Both the position numbers and the translations under genes were made by a program. From Rhizobium sp. AAP43 (GTDB taxonomy: Bacteria; Pseudomonadota; Alphaproteobacteria; Rhizobiales; Rhizobiaceae), in contig NZ_LJHS01000049.1 in the NCBI RefSeq assembly GCF_001296045.1, positions 1-64,000 of the forward strand: a stretch of DNA of 64,000 nt. The letters run 5' to 3'. Below the pieces are notes generated by a model. That model worked only from the letters and a program-made list of their open reading frames with translations. It was not told the DNA's origin and did no database searches. Below are positions 60,748-64,000 of the stretch, piece by piece. The stretch's first letter is position 1. Each line of letters begins with the position of its first letter.

Positions 60748-61803
60748 ATGCTGCAAGCAGCAACAGCACCGACGGGCGTACTGCACCGTGGTGAATTCCG
60801 CGGCAACGCAAAAGAGTATTTCGGTATCTGGATTGTTAACATCCTGCTGACGATCGTCACGCTCGGCATTTATTCGGCCTGGGCCAAGGTCCGTCGCAAT
60901 CGCTATTTCTACGGCAACACCTTCTTTGATGGTCACTCCTTCGACTACCATGCCAAGGGTCTGCAAATCCTGATCGGTCGCGGTATCGTCATCGGTTATC
61001 TCGCCGCCTACAACATCATGCTGCAGTTCTACCCGATTGCCGGCATCCTCCTCGGTTTGCTGATGTTGTTTGCGCTGCCGTGGATCGTCATGCGCAGCCT
61101 GCGCTTCAACGCCCGCGTTACCAGCTATCGCAACATCCGCTTTGACTTTGTCGGCAAGGTCGGCGGCGCCTTCTTCGCCATCATCGTCGGCAGCCTCGTG
61201 GCCACCTTCTCGCTCGGCATTCTGGCGCCCTTTGCCAGCCGCTGGCTCTATCGCTACGTCTTCAACAACATTCGCTATGGCGACCGCGCTTTGGAAAGCG
61301 ATCCCCAGATCGGCGCTCTCTACCGCGTGTGGATCCCGGCATTTGTGCTGGGACTGGTCGGCGTCGCCATTGCCGGTCTGGTTGGTCTTGCCAGCTTCGC
61401 CTCGTTCGAGGACGGTACCATGGATGAGGTGCAGATCATCATGGCGGTCTATGGTGTGATGATCCCGTTCTTCGTCCTGTTTGCCATCGGCACCATCTTC
61501 TACCGCGTCGGCGTGCGCAATGTGGCCCTGAGCTCCACAATCTTCGACGGCCGCCATCGCCTGATGTCGGATATGGGCCGCCTGCGCTACTTCTGGATCA
61601 TCATCTCGAACTTCCTCGTCTCGATGATCAGTTTCGGCCTGATGCGGCCTTGGGCTGCCGTGCGCGAAACGCGTTACGCTGTTGAGCACACGGGAATTAT
61701 CGTCGATGGTCAGTTCTCCGATGTGATAGCCTCGATCGAAGCGTCCGGCTCGGCCGTGACGGCGGAGTATCTCGATATCGAAGGATTCGACTTTGGCTTC
61801 TGA
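60748..61803 (+). CDS. YjgN/DUF898-family polytopic membrane protein
   Basis: Encodes 351 aa with six or more helices. The N-terminal hallmark FRGNAKEYFGIWIVNILLTIVTLGIYSAWAKVRRNRYFYGNT (about residues 20-60) is the DUF898 signature, and a second copy-like stretch DMGRLRYFWIIISNFLVSMISFGLMRPWAAVRETRYA occurs near residue 275. Function unknown. AGAGAGG lies seven bases before the chosen ATG. The next gene, an M48 protease, starts inside its last codons, so the two are translationally coupled and probably act together in the membrane. Confidence 0.87.
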   Translation: MLQAATAPTGVLHRGEFRGNAKEYFGIWIVNILLTIVTLGIYSAWAKVRRNRYFYGNTFFDGHSFDYHAKGLQILIGRGIVIGYLAAYNIMLQFYPIAGILLGLLMLFALPWIVMRSLRFNARVTSYRNIRFDFVGKVGGAFFAIIVGSLVATFSLGILAPFASRWLYRYVFNNIRYGDRALESDPQIGALYRVWIPAFVLGLVGVAIAGLVGLASFASFEDGTMDEVQIIMAVYGVMIPFFVLFAIGTIFYRVGVRNVALSSTIFDGRHRLMSDMGRLRYFWIIISNFLVSMISFGLMRPWAAVRETRYAVEHTGIIVDGQFSDVIASIEASGSAVTAEYLDIEGFDFGF

Positions 61804-62857
61804 CGACAAGCGTATTGCCCTTGGACGCTGGCACCCTCCGGGTGCCAGCAGGAGTTCCGGGGCCGAGATCCTGGCCGAGGGCAAGACGCTCTATGTCAGG
61901 CTCGAAGGAGAGGTCGCCGATCCGGTTACGGTCGGCGATCTTTCGCGTCTGGATATCTCCGATCGCATCGGCCGCGTGCCGCGCCGGATTACCTTTCCCG
62001 ACGGCTCGATGTTCGAGACGGACGACAATGCAGCTCTCGACGATTGGCTGAGCCGCCATCGCAGCACTGGTTTCGTCCACAAGCTGGAAGCCTTCCATCC
62101 GCGTCTCATTGCCTTCGTTATCGCCGTCTTCCTCTTGGCAGGCGGCATCTATCGCTATGCGCTTCCCGCCATGGTCGAGGTAGCGGTGCTGGTGACGCCA
62201 CCGGCGGCCACCGAATGGATGGCCTCGGGCGCTCTCACCACACTGGATAAGGCTGTCTTCGAGGAGACCGAACTTCCTGAGGCACGTCAGAAGGAGATTC
62301 TTGACGCCTTCCATCAGGTGGCGGATGTCTCCGCAAAGGGGCGCGACGCCTATACCCTGAACTTCCGAAGCGGTGGCCTCATCGGGCCAAATGCCTTCGC
62401 GCTTCCCGACGGCAATCTGGTCATAACCGACGAGCTGATCGAACTGGCCGGCACCGACATGGACATGATCCTGGGTGTGCTTGCCCATGAGATCGGTCAT
62501 GTCGAGCAAAAGCATTCGCTGCGTCAGATGTACCGCGCAGCTGGCATGACTGGCCTGATCATGCTGATCGCCGGTGATATTGGCACGGCGGCCGAGGATG
62601 TTCTGACCGGCGGTGCCGCCCTCATGACCATGTCGCATTCGCGCGGAGCCGAGAATGAGGCGGACCGGATTTCGGTCGAACTCATGGCCAAGGCAGGGCG
62701 TGATCCGCGCGCTGTCGGCCGCTTCTTCGAAAAGCTGGAAAAGGAATTGGGCCTCGACGGGGATGAGGGCTCAATGCTCTCCACCCATCCGCCAACGGCT
62801 GAACGCAAGCAGGCGATCGAAGCCCATGCGCTGGAATTGGGCTTCCCGGCACAATGA
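61793..62857 (+). CDS. M48-family membrane metalloprotease
   Basis: Encodes 354 aa from a TTG that overlaps the YjgN-type gene by 11 bp; AAGGA lies seven bases upstream. The soluble N-terminal part (about residues 1-100; HPPGASRSSGAEILAEGKTLYVRL) is followed by one membrane helix (about 105-128) and a peptidase domain: zinc site HEIGH (232-236), third ligand E287 in AENEADRIS, and C-terminal STHPPTAERKQAI. This is the topology of Oma1/BepA-like M48 proteins, acting in membrane or envelope quality control. Coupling to a DUF898 protein is a known pairing in proteobacteria, but the substrate is unknown. Confidence 0.9.
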   Translation: MASDDKRIALGRWHPPGASRSSGAEILAEGKTLYVRLEGEVADPVTVGDLSRLDISDRIGRVPRRITFPDGSMFETDDNAALDDWLSRHRSTGFVHKLEAFHPRLIAFVIAVFLLAGGIYRYALPAMVEVAVLVTPPAATEWMASGALTTLDKAVFEETELPEARQKEILDAFHQVADVSAKGRDAYTLNFRSGGLIGPNAFALPDGNLVITDELIELAGTDMDMILGVLAHEIGHVEQKHSLRQMYRAAGMTGLIMLIAGDIGTAAEDVLTGGAALMTMSHSRGAENEADRISVELMAKAGRDPRAVGRFFEKLEKELGLDGDEGSMLSTHPPTAERKQAIEAHALELGFPAQ

Positions 62858-62897
62858 GGCCTCAGTAGCCCCGGCTGCCTGAATTTCCAAGGTCTAG

Positions 62898-62927
62898 CGA
62901 GGCGATGACGTGAAGGTCATCGCCTCG
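62898..62927. terminator. Intrinsic terminator between convergent genes
   Basis: CGAGGCGATGAC (62898-62909) pairs with GTCATCGCCTCG (62916-62927), then TTT. Twelve perfect pairs. It serves the M48 operon and may also stop the opposing small gene. Confidence 0.82.
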
Positions 62928-62976
62928 TTTGCATGAAGAAGATGGTGATTGGCCACCATTGACCGCCATTGACTGC

Positions 62977-63396
62977 CTATGTGCCGGTCTTGGCGCCGGT
63001 CCAGCGATACCCATTGTCTGGACGCTCTTCAGCCTTTGTCAGACCTCCATCGTGCCAGCTGCCTTCGAAGGCCCAGAAATCCCCGGTAAAGCGCAGCACA
63101 AGGCCGCCGCTGCCATATGCATCGTTCCAGGTGCAGCGGAGGATCGGAGCCGTGAAGGCACAATCCGTCAGCGTACCCTCGATCGCGCTTCCCATATCCT
63201 CGAAAATGTAGCTGCCGCTGATCGCGCCATCGGGCCGGACCGTCAACGACGTGGTGCCCCGGGTATTGCTGCCGCCAGACCAGATGAAGCCCTGATATGT
63301 TCCTTCAAGGCCCGGATTGGCCAAAGTGGGAGAGGGTGCTGTAAGGCTGGCCGAAAAAGCAAGAAGCAAGATAAAACGGCGCACGCGGGTCTCCAT
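62977..63396 (-). CDS. Small secreted protein of unknown function
   Basis: Encodes 139 aa. Signal peptide residues 1-26 (RRFILLLAFSASLTAPSPTLAN). The mature part begins PGLEGTYQGFIWSGGSNTRGTTSLTVRPDGAISGSYIFED and continues with alternating beta-like segments, CTWNDAYGSGGLVLRFTGDFWAFEGSWHD; two cysteines could form a disulfide. The pattern suggests a small beta-barrel or lipocalin-like fold, but no family is recognised. No obvious operon partner; the ferric binding protein gene begins beyond a terminator on the same strand. Confidence 0.75.
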   Translation of the reverse strand: METRVRRFILLLAFSASLTAPSPTLANPGLEGTYQGFIWSGGSNTRGTTSLTVRPDGAISGSYIFEDMGSAIEGTLTDCAFTAPILRCTWNDAYGSGGLVLRFTGDFWAFEGSWHDGGLTKAEERPDNGYRWTGAKTGT

Positions 63397-63504
63397 AATC
63401 GAAACGCCGGCACGCTATCACCGCCGCAAACCCGGTCAACGACGGCTTGACCTCGGCCATGCCGATGATTGTCGTCGGTCACAGAGGCCGTTCCGACAAA
63501 AAAA

Positions 63505-63524
63505 GGAGCAGCCGAAGCTGCCCC
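63505..63524 (-). terminator. Intrinsic terminator of the ferric-iron binding protein gene
   Basis: On the reverse strand GGGGCAGC-TTCG-GCTGCTCC is followed by seven T residues (A run 63498-63504). It lies 30 bp beyond the stop codon. Confidence 0.92.
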
Positions 63525-63553
63525 TTTCCCATCGTGCAAGCAATGCCTGCGGC

Positions 63554-64000
63554 TTACTGCGTCGGGCCGTCGTTGAGGCCGACCTTGTCCACCAGTTCGG
63601 ACGCCGTCTTGCGGTTGGCGGCGATATCAGCGAGCGGCAGGGTGTCCGGCTTGATCGCGCCGAAGCCGGCAACGATAGCCGAGGCCTTGGCATTCGGCCC
63701 AACAGGATATTCGAAGACCTGCTCTGCATAGATGGTCTGCGCTTCGTCGGAGGCGAGGAATTCCATCAGCTTGACGGCATTGTCCTTGTTCGGCGCATTC
63801 TTGGCGAGCGCCATGCCGGAAATGTTGACATGCGTGCCGCGATCGGCGGCGTTGGGGAAGAGCACCTTAACGGCACCGGCCCATTCCTTTTCTTCCGGCT
63901 CCTTCTCGTTCGTCATCATCAGGCCGAGATAGTAGGTGTTGGCGAGACCGAGATCGCATTCGCCGGAGAAGATTGCCTTGGCCTGAGCACGGTCGTTGCC
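63554..64000 (-). CDS. Ferric-iron ABC transporter binding protein, C-terminal part (FbpA/AfuA type)
   Basis: The frame is open to the window edge, giving the last 148 residues; the start lies outside. The fragment opens GNDRAQAKAIFSGECDLGLANTYYLGLMM, containing the adjacent tyrosines (YY) that bind Fe(3+) in FbpA-type proteins, then VLFPNAADRGTHVNISGMALAKNAPNKDNAVKLMEFLASDEAQ and FEYPVGPNAKAS, both typical of the family. It should deliver iron to a permease such as the one at 38356-40035, although no transporter gene is next to it here. An internal ATG pair near 63919 is not the start. Confidence 0.9.
   Translation of the reverse strand, partial: GNDRAQAKAIFSGECDLGLANTYYLGLMMTNEKEPEEKEWAGAVKVLFPNAADRGTHVNISGMALAKNAPNKDNAVKLMEFLASDEAQTIYAEQVFEYPVGPNAKASAIVAGFGAIKPDTLPLADIAANRKTASELVDKVGLNDGPTQ

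Noticed and set aside
1-64000. CRISPR arrays, insertion sequences, prophage or toxin-antitoxin loci
   Set aside because: No regularly spaced repeats, transposase or phage genes, or recognisable toxin-antitoxin pairs were found on either strand.

Overview
This 64 kb window is a gene-dense, G+C-rich chromosomal segment from an alphaproteobacterium, most likely a member of the Rhizobiaceae (Sinorhizobium/Rhizobium/Agrobacterium relatives). The evidence is the complete alpha-glucoside operon aglEFGAK with its LacI-type repressor, the zwf-pgl-edd Entner-Doudoroff operon, a CbrA/PdhS-type multi-PAS kinase beside a phasin, a histidine tRNA with A73 and no G-1 (a known alphaproteobacterial peculiarity), and the general gene repertoire. 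I see no insertion sequence, prophage, plasmid origin or CRISPR array.

Layout. 1-69: end of an unidentified gene. 94-7845: aglR (reverse) divergent from aglE-F-G-A-K, with two identical 12-bp palindromic operator cores. 8049-10844: a small PilZ-like protein, an SDR lacking the usual Tyr/Lys, and a membrane-anchored DUF2778 (Tlde1-like) protein. 11169-12965: a soluble PAS-PAS chemoreceptor. 13243-17364: zwf-pgl-edd. 17537-20271: a gamma-glutamylputrescine-type synthetase/oxidase pair. 20393-25918: a flavoprotein, a 49-aa membrane peptide, a large chemoreceptor, an 89-aa small protein and a LysR regulator. 26127-29524: isocitrate lyase and a divergent ScfR/RamB-like regulator. 29661-33754: putrescine transporter potFGHI. 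33779-38113: DUF6460 protein, AsmA-like protein and acetoacetyl-CoA synthetase. 38190-38338: candidate sRNA. 38356-40035: ferric-iron permease. 40209-43626: DUF4173 membrane protein with a two-component system. 43678-44343: LysE exporter. 44454-48992: cbrA divergent from a phasin gene whose promoter carries two PhaR-like sites. 49133-49209: tRNA-His, followed by a perfect 20-bp inverted repeat.

49275-53782 is a surface-polysaccharide cassette: GtrA, a polytopic glycosyltransferase, two GT2 enzymes and a polysaccharide lyase. It starts 65 bp from the tRNA and contains a stretch of about 36% G+C, so it is the best candidate for acquired DNA. 53966-55063: ilvE. 55266-57944: a probable nickel/cobalt module made of two HupE/UreJ permeases, a divergent third HupE-like protein and a DUF1007 protein. 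57955-60539: LysR, mmsA and a fragment of a second mmsA 3' end. 60748-62857: a YjgN-type (DUF898) protein coupled to an M48 protease. 62977-64000: a small secreted protein and the C-terminal part of a ferric-iron binding protein.

How the parts connect. Alpha-glucosides enter through AglEFGK and are cut by AglA; the resulting glucose phosphate can be burned through Zwf-Pgl-Edd. Putrescine import (Pot) and the PuuA/PuuB-like pair suggest polyamine catabolism. AacS, AceA, the phasin and the ScfR-like regulator concern acetoacetate, acetyl-CoA and polyhydroxybutyrate. CbrA is a cell-cycle/envelope kinase in Sinorhizobium. Most of the window is ordinary core chromosome. The least described parts are the HupE/DUF1007 module, the DUF4173 two-component operon, the DUF2778 protein and the tRNA-linked polysaccharide cassette.
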